Made by a program: the position numbers and the translations under genes. From Desulfuromonadales bacterium (lineage in GTDB: Bacteria > Desulfobacterota > Desulfuromonadia > Desulfuromonadales > BM103), in contig JAMONP010000018.1 in NCBI GenBank assembly GCA_027065695.1, forward strand, positions 62,001 through 126,000: 64,000 nt of DNA, in the 5' to 3' direction. This document shows positions 43,228-52,503 of the stretch, piece by piece. Position 1 is the stretch's first letter; each line of letters opens with the position of its first letter. Below the pieces are notes generated by a model. That model was not told where the DNA came from. It searched no databases and was given only the letters and a program-made list of their open reading frames with translations.

Positions 43228-44724
43228 CTAACGTCCATACTGATCGCTAAACCGCTCAATATCATCTTCCGACAGATGATCCCCCGTCTGCACCTCAATA
43301 ATCTCCAGAATCTCATCACCAGGGTTACTCAGACGATGCTTGTCACCAATCGGGATATAAAAAGACTGGTTCGCTTCGAGGGTCTGGATGACATTTTCGC
43401 AGGTAATTTCTGCGATCCCACGCACGACTATCCAGTGTTCAGCACGATACTGATGGCATTGCAGAGAGAGGCTGGCACCGGGATTAACCGTAATTCGTTT
43501 GACAAGAAAACCATCACCCGCATCCAGCCCTTCGTAGGCACCCCAGGGGCGGTTGACACGACGGTGCAGCAGATGCTCCTCCCGTCCCAGCTTTTTAAGT
43601 TGTTCAACAATCTGCTTGACCTTCTGAACCTGGTCCTTAGCCGCGACCAGTACGGCATCAGCCGTCTCTACCACAACTACATCCTGCAGGCCGATACCAG
43701 CCACCAGTCGCGAACCAGCGTAGATATAGCTATCATTACAATCGAGATCAAATACATCACCGACCGTGACATTGCCACGGCTATCAGAACATGAGCCATC
43801 AGACTCACCAACCTCCCAGAGCGCCGCCCAGGAACCGACATCGCTCCAGCCGACATCAAGAGGGATCATCACGGCACGTTCCGTCTTCTCCATCACCGCG
43901 TAATCGATTGAATCTGCAGGACAGGCAGCAAAAGCCTCGGCATCAAGCCGGGTAAAGTCCAGATCGGTCACCCTCCCCGTCCAGGCTTTACGACATGCCG
44001 TCAACATCTCCGGCGAATGCTTTTTCAGCTCACCCAGATATGCCGATGCCTTAAACAAAAACATACCGCTGTTCCAGTAGTAGTCGCCACTCTCCAAATA
44101 TCGCTCTGCGGTTTCAAGGTCAGGCTTTTCCACGAATGAGCTGACTTCGTAAGGTGAGAGGGGTGAGGGGTGAGGAGTGTTATTCACCTGGCTCCTCACT
44201 CCTGGCGCCTCACCTCTATCTCCGAGTCGCTCGCCTCGACGAATATAACCATAACCCGTCTCCGGCGAGGTCGGTACAATGCCAAAGGTCAGCAATGCCC
44301 CCCCTTGCACCGCATCAACACCGGCACTGATCGCAGCACAGAGAGCCGCAGCGTCACGAATGACATGATCCGCAGGCAACACCAACAGAACTGGATCCGC
44401 ACCAGTCTCCATTGCCTGTAACGCTGCCACCGCCACCGCCGGAGCCGTATTGCGACCAACCGGTTCAAGGATCACACTCCCAGCCGTCTGGCTTACCTGA
44501 CGCAACTGCTCAGCAACCATAAAACGATGGTCGTCATTACAGACAACCATCGGCGCGCCAAGGTCAGGGAGCCCCTCCAGACGCAGCACGGTTTCCTGCA
44601 ACATGGTCCGTTCTCCAACTAGTGGCAATAGCTGCTTCGGGTAGAGTTCTCGGGATAAAGGCCATAGACGCGTACCTGCGCCGCCAGAAAGTACGACGGG
44701 AATTATTTTGGCTTCTTTTTGCAT
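43228..44724 (-). CDS. manC: Mannose-1-phosphate guanylyltransferase/mannose-6-phosphate isomerase
   Basis: A 498-residue bifunctional enzyme that makes GDP-mannose. The nucleotidyltransferase domain has VVLSGGAGTRLWPLSRE with the nucleotide-binding Lys in YPKQ (9-32), LPADHVI (116-122) and FVEKPD (197-202). The isomerase-type cupin (about 375-485) has RPWGAYEGLD, ITVNPGASLSLQCHQYRAEHW and IPIGDKHRLSNPG. Residues 164-192 (GDRGEAPGVR ... PHPSPLSPYE) interrupt the usual short link between the IRRG and FVEKP strands and are encoded by a repeat-like DNA segment (44149-44235). The reading frame stays open. It lies between fcl and manB. Confidence 0.94.
   Translation of the reverse strand: MQKEAKIIPVVLSGGAGTRLWPLSRELYPKQLLPLVGERTMLQETVLRLEGLPDLGAPMVVCNDDHRFMVAEQLRQVSQTAGSVILEPVGRNTAPAVAVAALQAMETGADPVLLVLPADHVIRDAAALCAAISAGVDAVQGGALLTFGIVPTSPETGYGYIRRGERLGDRGEAPGVRSQVNNTPHPSPLSPYEVSSFVEKPDLETAERYLESGDYYWNSGMFLFKASAYLGELKKHSPEMLTACRKAWTGRVTDLDFTRLDAEAFAACPADSIDYAVMEKTERAVMIPLDVGWSDVGSWAALWEVGESDGSCSDSRGNVTVGDVFDLDCNDSYIYAGSRLVAGIGLQDVVVVETADAVLVAAKDQVQKVKQIVEQLKKLGREEHLLHRRVNRPWGAYEGLDAGDGFLVKRITVNPGASLSLQCHQYRAEHWIVVRGIAEITCENVIQTLEANQSFYIPIGDKHRLSNPGDEILEIIEVQTGDHLSEDDIERFSDQYGR
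44149..44235. repeat. In-frame repeat insertion inside manC
   Basis: GGTGAGAG-GGGTGAG-GGGTGAG-GAGTG (44153-44179) is a 7-base degenerate tandem. It is opposed by CTCCTCACTCC and CGCCTCACCTC (44192-44217), so the segment can fold on itself. It encodes residues about 164-192 of ManC. Confidence 0.65.
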
Positions 44725-44766
44725 AATTAAAGACGGGTACAGGGTATAGGGTTTTAACCTTTACCC

Positions 44767-45774
44767 TTAAACCCTTACTTCCTCCTTATGTTCTAAAAAC
44801 CACCGATAAGTCTTAACGATCCCCTCTCGAAGCGAAACCTCAGCTTTCCAACCCAACTTTTTCGCCCTAGACACATCAAGCAGTTTACGCATGGTACCAT
44901 CCGGCTTGCTGGCATCAAACTCCAACTCGCCATCGTAACCAACGACACCTTTAATAGTTTCCGCCAGTTCCCGGATCGTGACATCAACCCCGGTACCAAG
45001 GTTAACAAAACAAGGCTCAGGATAACTCAGCATTTCCCGAGACAGAGTCACATCATCAAGCTCCATCACAAATACACAACCATCCGCCATATCATTCACA
45101 TAAAGAAACTCACGCATCGGTGTCCCGCTACCCCAAACGACAACAGAATTCCTGGTTTGACCTGCGAGTCCCACATCCCGCGTGCCATGTCCCGTCTTCG
45201 CTTCGTGAAAACGACGAATCAAAGCAGGCAAAACATGCGAATTCTCGGGGTGAAAATTATCTCCAGGCCCATAAAGATTGGTCGGCATCACCGCCATAAA
45301 TTGCGTGCCATACTGACGATTATACGCTTCACACATTTTCAGACCGGCGATCTTGGCCAATGCATAAGGCTCATTGGTCGGTTCCAGCAAACCGGTAAGC
45401 AGGGCATTCTCATTCATTGGTTGAGTGGCGTTTTTCGGATAGATGCACGACGAGCCAAGAAACAGCAGGCGCTTTATCCCGGCAAGATAAGCCTGATGAA
45501 TCACATTGGTCTGGATGACAAGGTTACTGTAGATGAATTCTGCCGGATAAGTGTTATTGGCATAGATACCACCAACCTTGGCCGCCGCCAGAAAAACATA
45601 TTCAGGCTTCTCAGCCGCAAAAAAAGCGGCAACCGCCCTCTGATCAGTCAAGTCGATCTCGTCAATCTCCGGGGTCAGCAGATTCGTATAACCACCAGAC
45701 TGCAAGCGACGGACGATGGCTGAACCAACCAGGCCGTTGGAACCGGCTACAAAGATTTTAGCTTCTTTATTCAT
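44767..45774 (-). CDS. fcl: GDP-L-fucose synthase
   Basis: A 335-residue NADPH-dependent epimerase/reductase that converts GDP-4-keto-6-deoxymannose to GDP-L-fucose. The ATG at 45774 overlaps the gmd stop by 8 bases; the frame is open further upstream, but [19 protein letters not shown] is the normal N-terminus. Catalytic Ser is in LGSSCIYPK, and Tyr/Lys are in [29 protein letters not shown] is the family signature. Residues 193-210 ([18 protein letters not shown]) are an 11-residue expansion relative to E. coli Fcl in the loop before [13 protein letters not shown], encoded by degenerate GGGACGC-type repeat DNA. The fold should tolerate it, since the site is a surface loop. Confidence 0.95.
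   Translation of the reverse strand: MNKEAKIFVAGSNGLVGSAIVRRLQSGGYTNLLTPEIDEIDLTDQRAVAAFFAAEKPEYVFLAAAKVGGIYANNTYPAEFIYSNLVIQTNVIHQAYLAGIKRLLFLGSSCIYPKNATQPMNENALLTGLLEPTNEPYALAKIAGLKMCEAYNRQYGTQFMAVMPTNLYGPGDNFHPENSHVLPALIRRFHEAKTGHGTRDVGLAGQTRNSVVVWGSGTPMREFLYVNDMADGCVFVMELDDVTLSREMLSYPEPCFVNLGTGVDVTIRELAETIKGVVGYDGELEFDASKPDGTMRKLLDVSRAKKLGWKAEVSLREGIVKTYRWFLEHKEEVRV
45145..45198. repeat. In-frame repeat-derived segment inside fcl
   Basis: CATCCCG-CGTGCCA-TGTCCCG-TCTTCGC (45174-45201) is a degenerate run of 7-base units of the GGGACGC family. On the coding strand it gives HGTRD, the same tetrapeptide GTRD found in gmd and in the cysQ fragment. Confidence 0.65.
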
Positions 45775-46894
45775 GATAATCAAAAACCTGATAACCCTCA
45801 CGCTTAACCAGTTCATCCCGTTGCGCGAGACCCAGATCAACCCTCACCATTTCACTGACCATTTCCTCGAAGCTGGTTTTCGCCTCCCAGCCAAGCTTCT
45901 GCTTCGCTTTCGTCGGGTCACCAAGTAAGGTCTCAACCTCTGCCGGCCTGAAATAGCGTGAATCAATCCTTACCATCACTTGCCCAGGTTCTAATACCGC
46001 GTCCCGCGTCCCGCGTCCCGCATCAACGGTATCAACGATGCCGATTTCATCCTGGCCCTCACCTTCCCAGCACAGGCCAATACCAAGTTCACTGGCAGCG
46101 GCTTCCACCATCTGACGCACTGTGTACTGTTTGCCGGTAGCAATAACGAAGTCTTCCGGTTCGTCCTGTTGCAGCATCAACCACTGAGCCGCGACGTAAT
46201 CTTTTGCATGTCCCCAGTCACGGCGTGCAGAAAGATTGCCGAGATAGAGGCAATCCTGCAAGCCAAGCGCCATGCGTGCTACCGCACGAGTGATCTTACG
46301 GGTGACAAAAGTCTCGCCACGGATCGGCGATTCGTGATTAAAGAGGATACCGTTACAAGCAAAGTAACCGTAAGACTCGCGATAATTGACCGTGATCCAA
46401 TAGGCATATAGCTTGGCTACACCGTATGGAGAGCGCGGATAAAACGGCGTCGTCTCCTTCTGCGGCGTTTCCTGTACCTTACCGTAGAGTTCTGAAGTCG
46501 ACGCTTGGTAAAAACGCGTCTTCTTCTCCAGGCCAAGGATGCGTATCGCCTCGAGAATGCGTAAGGTCCCAAGACCATCGGCGTTGGCAGTGTACTCCGG
46601 AGTATCGAAGGAAACCGCAACATGCGACATAGCCGCCAGATTATAAATCTCATCCGGTTGCACTTCCTGAATAATCCGAATCAGGTTGGTCGCATCAGTC
46701 AGGTCACCATAGTGCAGAATAAAATTACGATGCTCAATATGCGGATCCTGATAAAGATGATCAATGCGATCAGTATTAAATAGCGATGCCCGACGTTTGA
46801 TGCCGTGGACGATGTAGCCCTTTTTCAGCAGGAATTCGGCGAGATATGCGCCATCTTGGCCAGTTATTCCGGTTATTAGTGCCGTTTTTGACAT
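45767..46894 (-). CDS. gmd: GDP-mannose 4,6-dehydratase
   Basis: A 375-residue SDR enzyme that makes GDP-4-keto-6-deoxymannose. The NADP-binding [17 protein letters not shown], the catalytic Ser/Thr in QASTSELYG, Tyr/Lys in [27 protein letters not shown] and [18 protein letters not shown] are all present. In the variable loop before RYFRP, residues 291-299 (DAGRGTRDA) are encoded by a run of four heptanucleotides (45997-46024). E. coli Gmd has a loop of similar but slightly shorter length there, so activity is probably kept. It leads the gmd-fcl pair, and the stop overlaps the fcl start. Confidence 0.95.
   Translation of the reverse strand: MSKTALITGITGQDGAYLAEFLLKKGYIVHGIKRRASLFNTDRIDHLYQDPHIEHRNFILHYGDLTDATNLIRIIQEVQPDEIYNLAAMSHVAVSFDTPEYTANADGLGTLRILEAIRILGLEKKTRFYQASTSELYGKVQETPQKETTPFYPRSPYGVAKLYAYWITVNYRESYGYFACNGILFNHESPIRGETFVTRKITRAVARMALGLQDCLYLGNLSARRDWGHAKDYVAAQWLMLQQDEPEDFVIATGKQYTVRQMVEAAASELGIGLCWEGEGQDEIGIVDTVDAGRGTRDAVLEPGQVMVRIDSRYFRPAEVETLLGDPTKAKQKLGWEAKTSFEEMVSEMVRVDLGLAQRDELVKREGYQVFDYHE
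45997..46024. repeat. Heptanucleotide tandem inside gmd
   Basis: Three identical CCGCGTC units and one CCGCATC unit lie head to tail in the coding region. Gain or loss of one unit would shift the frame by one base. Confidence 0.85.
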
Positions 46895-46938
46895 AGCTTA
46901 GTTTATACCCCCCAAATTTGTGTTACTTAAAAAAGATC

Positions 46939-47031
46939 GGGACGAGGGACGCGAAAATCAAAACATTTAATCGAAACCAGTGGTTTTATTGTTACTTGCT
47001 TTCCTCGTCCCTCGTACCGCGTCCCTCGTAC
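46939..47031. repeat. Paired heptanucleotide tracts upstream of gmd
   Basis: GGGACGA-GGGACGC followed by GAAAATCAAAAC (46939-46964) faces CTCGTCC-CTCGTAC-CGCGTCC-CTCGTAC (47004-47031) in the opposite orientation. The second tract forms the 3' part of the cysQ-like fragment. Confidence 0.75.
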
Positions 47032-47150
47032 CGGTTTTTATCGCCCTTAAGTTCAACATTGAACTCACCGGCATAAATCTCCATGATCGCTGCACCCGCC
47101 TCGCGGGCAATAGCACAAACCTTCTCAAAATCAATTTCATTTACATGCAT
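46992..47150 (-). pseudogene. cysQ: Truncated cysQ-like fragment (PAP phosphatase N-terminus)
   Basis: Reading on the minus strand from the ATG at 47150 gives 52 codons. The first 38 (VCAIAREAGAAIMEIYAG ... VELKGDKN) match the N-terminal helix and strand of CysQ, the 3'(2'),5'-bisphosphate nucleotidase that clears PAP after PAPS use. The conserved continuation (SPLTxAD, the metal site, the catalytic loops) is missing. Instead the frame runs into the heptanucleotide tract, reads RYEGRGTRDEESK and stops. The fragment follows cysNC, where a cysQ would be expected. It is most likely a broken gene; loss of the 3' part at the repeat is inferred. Confidence 0.7.
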
Positions 47151-47171
47151 AGTCAAAACTAAAACCTTTGT

Positions 47172-47273
47172 TTAGCCGCGGTCAGGATCTGTGAAAATCT
47201 GTAAAGACAAAAGCTCTAAGCTCTTGATTTTGGTTTTAAACGACAGACCTTGACAGATTTTCACCGCGGCTAA
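47172..47273. repeat. Inverted-repeat element, about 102 bases
   Basis: TTAGCCGCGGT (47172-47182) matches ACCGCGGCTAA (47263-47273) in reverse complement, and GTGAAAATCTGT near 47190 matches ACAGATTTTCAC near 47252-47263. A central AAGCTCTAAGCTCTT forms a short palindrome. It separates cysNC from the cysQ fragment. Confidence 0.6.
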
Positions 47274-47296
47274 TTGCTTTTTGCCCTTCGAGAAGT

Positions 47297-49222
47297 TTAT
47301 CGTTCGGTTCCATCCGGAACATCAAACACCGGATCATCCCCCAGAACCATCCTGACAATCGCCTCAGCCAACTCTTCAGCCTGAGATTCACCAGTATCAA
47401 CAGTAATTTCCGGGTTCTCCGGGACCTCATAAGCAGAATCAATACCGGTGAAGTTCTGCAACTGCCCGGCACGGGCTTTTTTGTAGAGACCTTTGGAGTC
47501 GCGAGCTTCGCAGGTTTCCAGTGACGTGCTTACATACACTTCACAGAACTCCCCTTCACCCAGCATTTCCCGGGCCATATCGCGTTCGCTTTTGAACGGC
47601 GATATGAAAGACGTCAGCACGATCATGCCGGCATCGACCATAAGCTTGGCTGTCTCAGAAACACGTCGGATATTCTCGACCCGGTCGGCATCGGTAAAGC
47701 CAAGATCGCGATTAAGACCATGACGGACATTGTCACCATCAAGCAGGTAGGTGTGCTTACCCAGAGAGAGCAATCTCTTCTCAACCAGATTGGCAATGGT
47801 TGACTTGCCGGAACCGGAGAGACCGGTAAACCAGAGCACACAAGGTTTCTGGTTCTTCATCGCAGAGCGGCTGCCCTTGTCAACATCGAGAGCCTGCCAG
47901 TGGATATTGGTCGCGCGGCGCAGAGCAAAATCGATCATCCCCGCCCCCACCGTCACATTGGTCATGCGATCAATAAGGATAAAGTTGCCGGTAGCACGAT
48001 TCTCCTGGTAGGGATCAAAGGAAATTGCCTTGCCAAGGGAAAGATTGCAGACACCTATTTCGTTGAGCCCAAGAGTCTTGCTGGCCACATGCTCCAGGGT
48101 ATTGACGTTGACCTTGTATTTCAGATCACTGACCTGCGCCGGAACCGTGGTCGCCCCGGATTTCAGGAGATAGCTGCGCCCCGGCAACATAGCTTCTTCA
48201 TGCATCCAAACCAGGTGAGCTTCAAATTGATCGGCATGAGCCGGGCGGTTGAGGGGATCGCAGAGCAGGTCTCCGCGACTGACATCGATTTCATCAGACA
48301 GAGTCAGGGTGACCGCCTGACCGGCGACCGCTTCTTCCAGATCACCGTCCATGGTGACAATGCGAGCTATGCGACTTTTCTGACCAGACGAAGTCACCGT
48401 TACCTCGTCACCGGGGCAGATCTTGCCGGATGCAACCGTGCCACAGAAGCCGCGAAAATCGAGATCGGGACGATTAACCCACTGCACCGGCATACGAAAG
48501 GGTGAGGCTGCGGCCATATTGTCAACCTTGACCGTTTCCAGAAAAGCCATCAGAGTCGGGCCGTGATACCAGTCGGTTTGCGCGCTCGGCGCAATGATAT
48601 TGTCGCCCTTCAGGGCAGAAATGGGAATACAGGTGATTTCGTCGAAACCAAGCGGCTTGGCAAAGGTTTCGTAATCGTCCTTGATTGACAGGAAGCGCTC
48701 CTCGGCATAGTCAACCAGATCCATCTTGTTGATCGCCACCACCACCTTGCGGATGCCGACCAGAGAAGCCAGGTAGCTGTGTCTGCGGGTCTGGACCAAC
48801 ACACCCTTGCGGGCATCGATAAGAATGATCGCCACATCGGCAGTCGAAGCACCGGTCACCATGTTGCGGGTATATTGCTCGTGTCCGGGCGTATCCGCAA
48901 CGATGAACTTACGCTTGTCGGTGGAGAAAAAGCGATAGGCCACATCGATAGTGATCCCCTGCTCGCGCTCTGCCTGCAGACCGTCCAGCAGCAACGCATA
49001 ATCGATCTCGTCACCCTGGGTACCAACCCGCTTGCTGTCCACCTCCAATGCCGCCAGTTGATCCTCGAACACCAGTTTCGAATCCCACAACAGCCGCCCG
49101 ATCAAGGTGCTCTTGCCGTCATCGACGCTGCCGCAGGTGATAAATCGCAGCATCGATTTTTCTTCTTGGGATTTTAGGTATTCTAAAATATCTTCGGCAA
49201 TCAATTCAGACTGATGGGCCAT
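47297..49222 (-). CDS. cysNC: Bifunctional sulfate adenylyltransferase GTPase subunit/APS kinase (CysN-CysC fusion)
   Basis: A 641-residue NodQ-type enzyme that with CysD makes APS and then PAPS. Residues 1-445 are CysN: GTPase motifs [10 protein letters not shown] (31-40), [12 protein letters not shown] (110-121) and NKMD (165-168), then two beta-barrel domains. Residues 455-641 are CysC: Walker [10 protein letters not shown] (467-475), [17 protein letters not shown] and the [17 protein letters not shown] segment. AGGAGTTTTCAA precedes the ATG. It lies 104 bases downstream of cysD across a repeat. The fused form is typical of loci that make PAPS for sulfated glycans as well as for assimilation. 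Confidence 0.96.
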   Translation of the reverse strand: MAHQSELIAEDILEYLKSQEEKSMLRFITCGSVDDGKSTLIGRLLWDSKLVFEDQLAALEVDSKRVGTQGDEIDYALLLDGLQAEREQGITIDVAYRFFSTDKRKFIVADTPGHEQYTRNMVTGASTADVAIILIDARKGVLVQTRRHSYLASLVGIRKVVVAINKMDLVDYAEERFLSIKDDYETFAKPLGFDEITCIPISALKGDNIIAPSAQTDWYHGPTLMAFLETVKVDNMAAASPFRMPVQWVNRPDLDFRGFCGTVASGKICPGDEVTVTSSGQKSRIARIVTMDGDLEEAVAGQAVTLTLSDEIDVSRGDLLCDPLNRPAHADQFEAHLVWMHEEAMLPGRSYLLKSGATTVPAQVSDLKYKVNVNTLEHVASKTLGLNEIGVCNLSLGKAISFDPYQENRATGNFILIDRMTNVTVGAGMIDFALRRATNIHWQALDVDKGSRSAMKNQKPCVLWFTGLSGSGKSTIANLVEKRLLSLGKHTYLLDGDNVRHGLNRDLGFTDADRVENIRRVSETAKLMVDAGMIVLTSFISPFKSERDMAREMLGEGEFCEVYVSTSLETCEARDSKGLYKKARAGQLQNFTGIDSAYEVPENPEITVDTGESQAEELAEAIVRMVLGDDPVFDVPDGTER

Positions 49223-49241
49223 TTGAAAACTCCTATAAGCC

Positions 49242-49309
49242 GGTACGCGGGACGAAGTACGAGAAAGTCAAAACCTTTAAGGTTTTCGCGTCCCTCGTCC
49301 CGCGTGCCG
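49242..49309. repeat. Inverted GGGACGC-family repeat between cysD and cysNC
   Basis: GTACGCG-GGACGAA-GTACGAG then AAAGTCAAAACC (49243-49275) is opposed by GGTTTTCGCGTCCC-TCGTCCC-GCGTGCC (49281-49308). The two arms can pair, so a transcript running from cysD to cysNC would carry a hairpin. Confidence 0.7.
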
Positions 49310-49326
49310 AAGGTTATTCTTCCCGC

Positions 49327-50232
49327 TTAAAAATAGCCTTCCTGTTTTTTCTTCTCCATCGAGCCAGCAGAATCATGATCAATCAACCGGCCCTGCCGTT
49401 CCGAAGTCCTGGTCAACAGCATCTCCTGGATAATTTCCGGCAGGGTTGCAGCTTCCGATTCAACCGCACCGGTTAGCGGATAGCAACCGAGGGTACGGAA
49501 ACGGACCGATTTCATCTGCACCTCTTCATCTGGAGCCAGCTTGATGCGGTCATCATCCATCAGGATCAGCATACCGTCGCGTTCCACCACCGGACGCACT
49601 TTGGAATAGTAGAGAGGTACGATCGGGATATTCTCAAGGTAGATATACTGCCAGACATCAAGCTCGGTCCAGTTGGATATCGGGAAGGCGCGGATACTTT
49701 CTCCAGGCTTGACCCTGGCGTTGTAAAGATTCCAGAGTTCCGGCCGCTGATTCTTGGGATCCCAACGATGGGTCCCGGAGCGGAAAGAGAAAATGCGTTC
49801 CTTGGCCCGCGACTTCTCCTCGTCACGGCGAGCGCCGCCAAACGCAGCATCAAACTTGTACTTGTCGAGACCCTGCTTCAAGCCTTCAGTCTTCATAATG
49901 TCGGTATGAAGTGCCGAGCCATGAGTAAACGGTGAAATCCCTTGAGCGACGCCTTCCTGATTGGTATAAACCAACAAATCAAAACCATGCTCTCGTGCCG
50001 TGCGATCACGGAATTCGATCATCTCTTTGAATTTCCAGGTCGTGTCGATATGCATCAGGGGAAATGGCAGCTTGGCCGGATAAAAAGCCTTGAGCGCCAG
50101 ACGCAGCATCACTGAGGAATCCTTGCCGATCGAATAAAGCATCACCGGATTCTCGAACTCGGCCGCCACCTCGCGGATAATATGGATACTTTCCGCCTCA
50201 AGCTGGCGGAGATGAGTCATGTTGATTTTCAC
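49327..50232 (-). CDS. cysD: Sulfate adenylyltransferase subunit 2
   Basis: A 301-residue PP-loop enzyme that forms APS from ATP and sulfate, driven by CysN GTP hydrolysis. The PP-loop is [42 protein letters not shown] and [15 protein letters not shown] are family signatures. The GTG at 50232 has AAGGA 7 bases upstream; an ATG four codons later is possible. It leads cysD-cysNC. No assimilatory APS or PAPS reductase is in the window. Confidence 0.96.
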   Translation of the reverse strand: MKINMTHLRQLEAESIHIIREVAAEFENPVMLYSIGKDSSVMLRLALKAFYPAKLPFPLMHIDTTWKFKEMIEFRDRTAREHGFDLLVYTNQEGVAQGISPFTHGSALHTDIMKTEGLKQGLDKYKFDAAFGGARRDEEKSRAKERIFSFRSGTHRWDPKNQRPELWNLYNARVKPGESIRAFPISNWTELDVWQYIYLENIPIVPLYYSKVRPVVERDGMLILMDDDRIKLAPDEEVQMKSVRFRTLGCYPLTGAVESEAATLPEIIQEMLLTRTSERQGRLIDHDSAGSMEKKKQEGYF

Positions 50233-50273
50233 TTACAAATCCTTGCTTTCAAAATAAAAGCTTTAAAACCAGA

Positions 50274-51008
50274 TTACCCCTTAGCCTTCTTTATCGCCTC
50301 ATAAGCCTCATTGATCTCGCGAAACTTCTCCTCGGCAAACTTGATGAAGTCTTCAGGCAGACCTTTGGAGATGATTTTGTCAGGATGATATTCACTGACC
50401 AGTTTACGATAGGCTTTCTTGACCGCACTCATATCTGCTCCATCCTTGAGTTCAAGAATGGCATAGTGGTGCGAAAGATCATTGACGAACTTGCGTTTCA
50501 CGGTATCGTAAATATCGCTGTGCAAACCGAGCAAAGATGGTGCGGCACGCAGAATTTTTTCTTCGTCTGGATGTAACACGCCATCGGCCATGGCTACGGA
50601 AAAAAGCATCTCATAAAACATCATGCGCAGTTGCTGTTCTCTTTGGAAAACCTGACCGAACTGGCGGGCATAATCCTCAAAATGAATCTGATTGTCTTTC
50701 GCTTCATTGAAAACACCCATGGCAAATTGCTGTGCTGCCGTATCTAGGCGTAGTTTGTCGCGCATAAAACTGCGAACAAGCTTGATTTCATTTTCACAGA
50801 CCTTACCATCGGCTTTGGCTATCTTGCCGAGCATAGCGAACATCGCCGTAAAGAACACCGCCTGACGCTGTTCCTGACTGGTCATTCGACCTGATTCAGC
50901 CTTGCCATCGATCAATGTATGGCCCAGTGTAGCTCCGACCATGGCACCTATAGGGCCACCCAGCATGAAACCAACACTTCCTCCCATGATCTTACCAAAC
51001 CATGACAT
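50274..51008 (-). CDS. djlA: DjlA-like TerB/J-domain co-chaperone
   Basis: A 244-residue membrane-anchored co-chaperone of DnaK. Residues 1-32 are a glycine-rich hydrophobic anchor (GGSVGFMLGGPIGAMVGATLG). Residues 45-165 form a TerB-like helical domain (FFTAMFAMLGKIAKADGKV, MADGVLHPDEEKIL). Residues 178-243 are a J domain with the essential HPD in SEYHPDKII. AGGAGGT precedes the ATG. E. coli DjlA has the same order and acts in the inner membrane, affecting capsule signalling. The neighbours give no specific link. Confidence 0.93.
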   Translation of the reverse strand: MSWFGKIMGGSVGFMLGGPIGAMVGATLGHTLIDGKAESGRMTSQEQRQAVFFTAMFAMLGKIAKADGKVCENEIKLVRSFMRDKLRLDTAAQQFAMGVFNEAKDNQIHFEDYARQFGQVFQREQQLRMMFYEMLFSVAMADGVLHPDEEKILRAAPSLLGLHSDIYDTVKRKFVNDLSHHYAILELKDGADMSAVKKAYRKLVSEYHPDKIISKGLPEDFIKFAEEKFREINEAYEAIKKAKG

Positions 51009-51114
51009 GGGTTAAACCTCCTTTATCTGTCTGGTGAATATCGTTTTAAAGTCAGGCAATTGTGCAAAGCGTGGCATAGTATCATGACAACACCCTCGCT
51101 GCCACCACTACATA

Positions 51115-52503
51115 TCAAGGTTTCCTAATACCATACTTCTCCATCCGGTAGATCAGGGTATGCCTCGGAACCTGCAGAAAGGCTGCAGCCTGAGTCTGAT
51201 TCCAATTGTTACGTTCCAGGGCCTGAACAACCACTTCCATCTCAACCGCTTCGAGTGAATAACCGTCAGGTGGTAGTTCTACAATCTGACTTCTGGCTGC
51301 AGATGGTGTCGAGCGAATTTTTGCTGGCAAATCATGCAGGTCAAGCTGTTCACCGCGATTCAGGACAACCATCCGTTCAACAGCATTTTGTAACTCCCTG
51401 ACGTTTCCTGGCCAGGCATAAGCCGTCATACTCTCAAGAGCGACGTCACTGATATCTGCAGGAGTCCCGACACTGAAGCGTTCCAGGAAATGCCTGACCA
51501 GCAGTGGTATATCATCAGCACGCTCTCTCAAAGGCGGCAATTCAATCGGAATAACCGCCAGACGATAATAGAGATCTTCACGGAAGCGGCCTTCCTCCAT
51601 GGCGATTTCCACATCCTGGTTGGTCGCTGCAACAATGCGGACATCCACGGAACGGACCTTACCCCCTACAGGTTCGACTTCCATCTCCTGGAGTACTCGC
51701 AGCAGCTTGGGTTGCAGCTCCGTCGGCATCTCGCCAACCTCGTCAAGAAACAAGGTGCCACCATCTGCTTCTACGAATTTCCCGGCGCGATCCCTCACCG
51801 CACCGGTAAATGCTCCGCGAACATGACCAAAGAGTTCACTTTCCAGCAGGTTCGCCGGGATTGCAGCACAATTGATAGCGATAAACGGTTTCTTGTTACG
51901 CGTTCCACCCTGATGAATCGCCCGTGCAATCAATTCTTTGCCCGTGCCGCTCTCGCCCGTAATCAGAACACTCGCTTCGGTCGGTGCGACCCTTTGTACA
52001 ACATCAAAAACGTCTTGCATGACATCGGATATAGCGACCATATGACTGAAATCAATCTGCTGTTCCAGTTCATCCCGAAGCCACCGGTTCTCCTCCTGCA
52101 GACCAAGCAGATTAAAGGCCTTATCAACCAGTAGCACCAACTCATCACGGCTGAAAGGCTTGGCCAGGTAGTCGTATGCGCCCTGCTTCATTGCTTCAAC
52201 GGCCTTTTCAATGGAGCTGTAAGCAGTAATCACAATTACCAGGGTTTCCGGACGTTCTGCCTTAATCTGCTGTAATACTTCATAGCCAGAGAGACCCGGC
52301 ATCTGGATATCGGTGATCACGACTTCTGGATGATCTGCCTTGAAAGATACCAGGCCCTGTTCACCATCAGCAGCACTGATAACCTGAAAACCAGCTGATT
52401 GCAGGGAATATTCCGTGACTCGGCGCAGAGAGGCATCATCGTCAATCAGCAGAACCTTGCGTGGGGATTTGGCAGAATTGGTATGAGAAAGACCAGCAGT
52501 CAT
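51115..52503 (-). CDS. Sigma-54-dependent response regulator, AtoC/ZraR type
   Basis: A 462-residue activator. The ATG at 52503 overlaps the kinase stop by 4 bases and has AAGGAGA upstream; the frame is open further but without a ribosome-binding site. Residues 15-130 are a receiver (phosphoacceptor Asp in [13 protein letters not shown]). Residues 150-390 are the AAA+ domain with GESGTGKE, the standard GAFTGA loop and FLDEVGEMP. The C-terminal Fis-type HTH is [19 protein letters not shown]. It is coupled to the sensor kinase just upstream. Targets are unknown, but the AEC transporter gene is divergent and could be one. Confidence 0.95.
   Translation of the reverse strand: MTAGLSHTNSAKSPRKVLLIDDDASLRRVTEYSLQSAGFQVISAADGEQGLVSFKADHPEVVITDIQMPGLSGYEVLQQIKAERPETLVIVITAYSSIEKAVEAMKQGAYDYLAKPFSRDELVLLVDKAFNLLGLQEENRWLRDELEQQIDFSHMVAISDVMQDVFDVVQRVAPTEASVLITGESGTGKELIARAIHQGGTRNKKPFIAINCAAIPANLLESELFGHVRGAFTGAVRDRAGKFVEADGGTLFLDEVGEMPTELQPKLLRVLQEMEVEPVGGKVRSVDVRIVAATNQDVEIAMEEGRFREDLYYRLAVIPIELPPLRERADDIPLLVRHFLERFSVGTPADISDVALESMTAYAWPGNVRELQNAVERMVVLNRGEQLDLHDLPAKIRSTPSAARSQIVELPPDGYSLEAVEMEVVVQALERNNWNQTQAAAFLQVPRHTLIYRMEKYGIRKP

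Noticed and set aside
43193-49309. CRISPR array suggested by multiple GGGACGC repeats
   Set aside because: Units are 7 bases in short degenerate tandems without regular spacers, and no cas genes are present.
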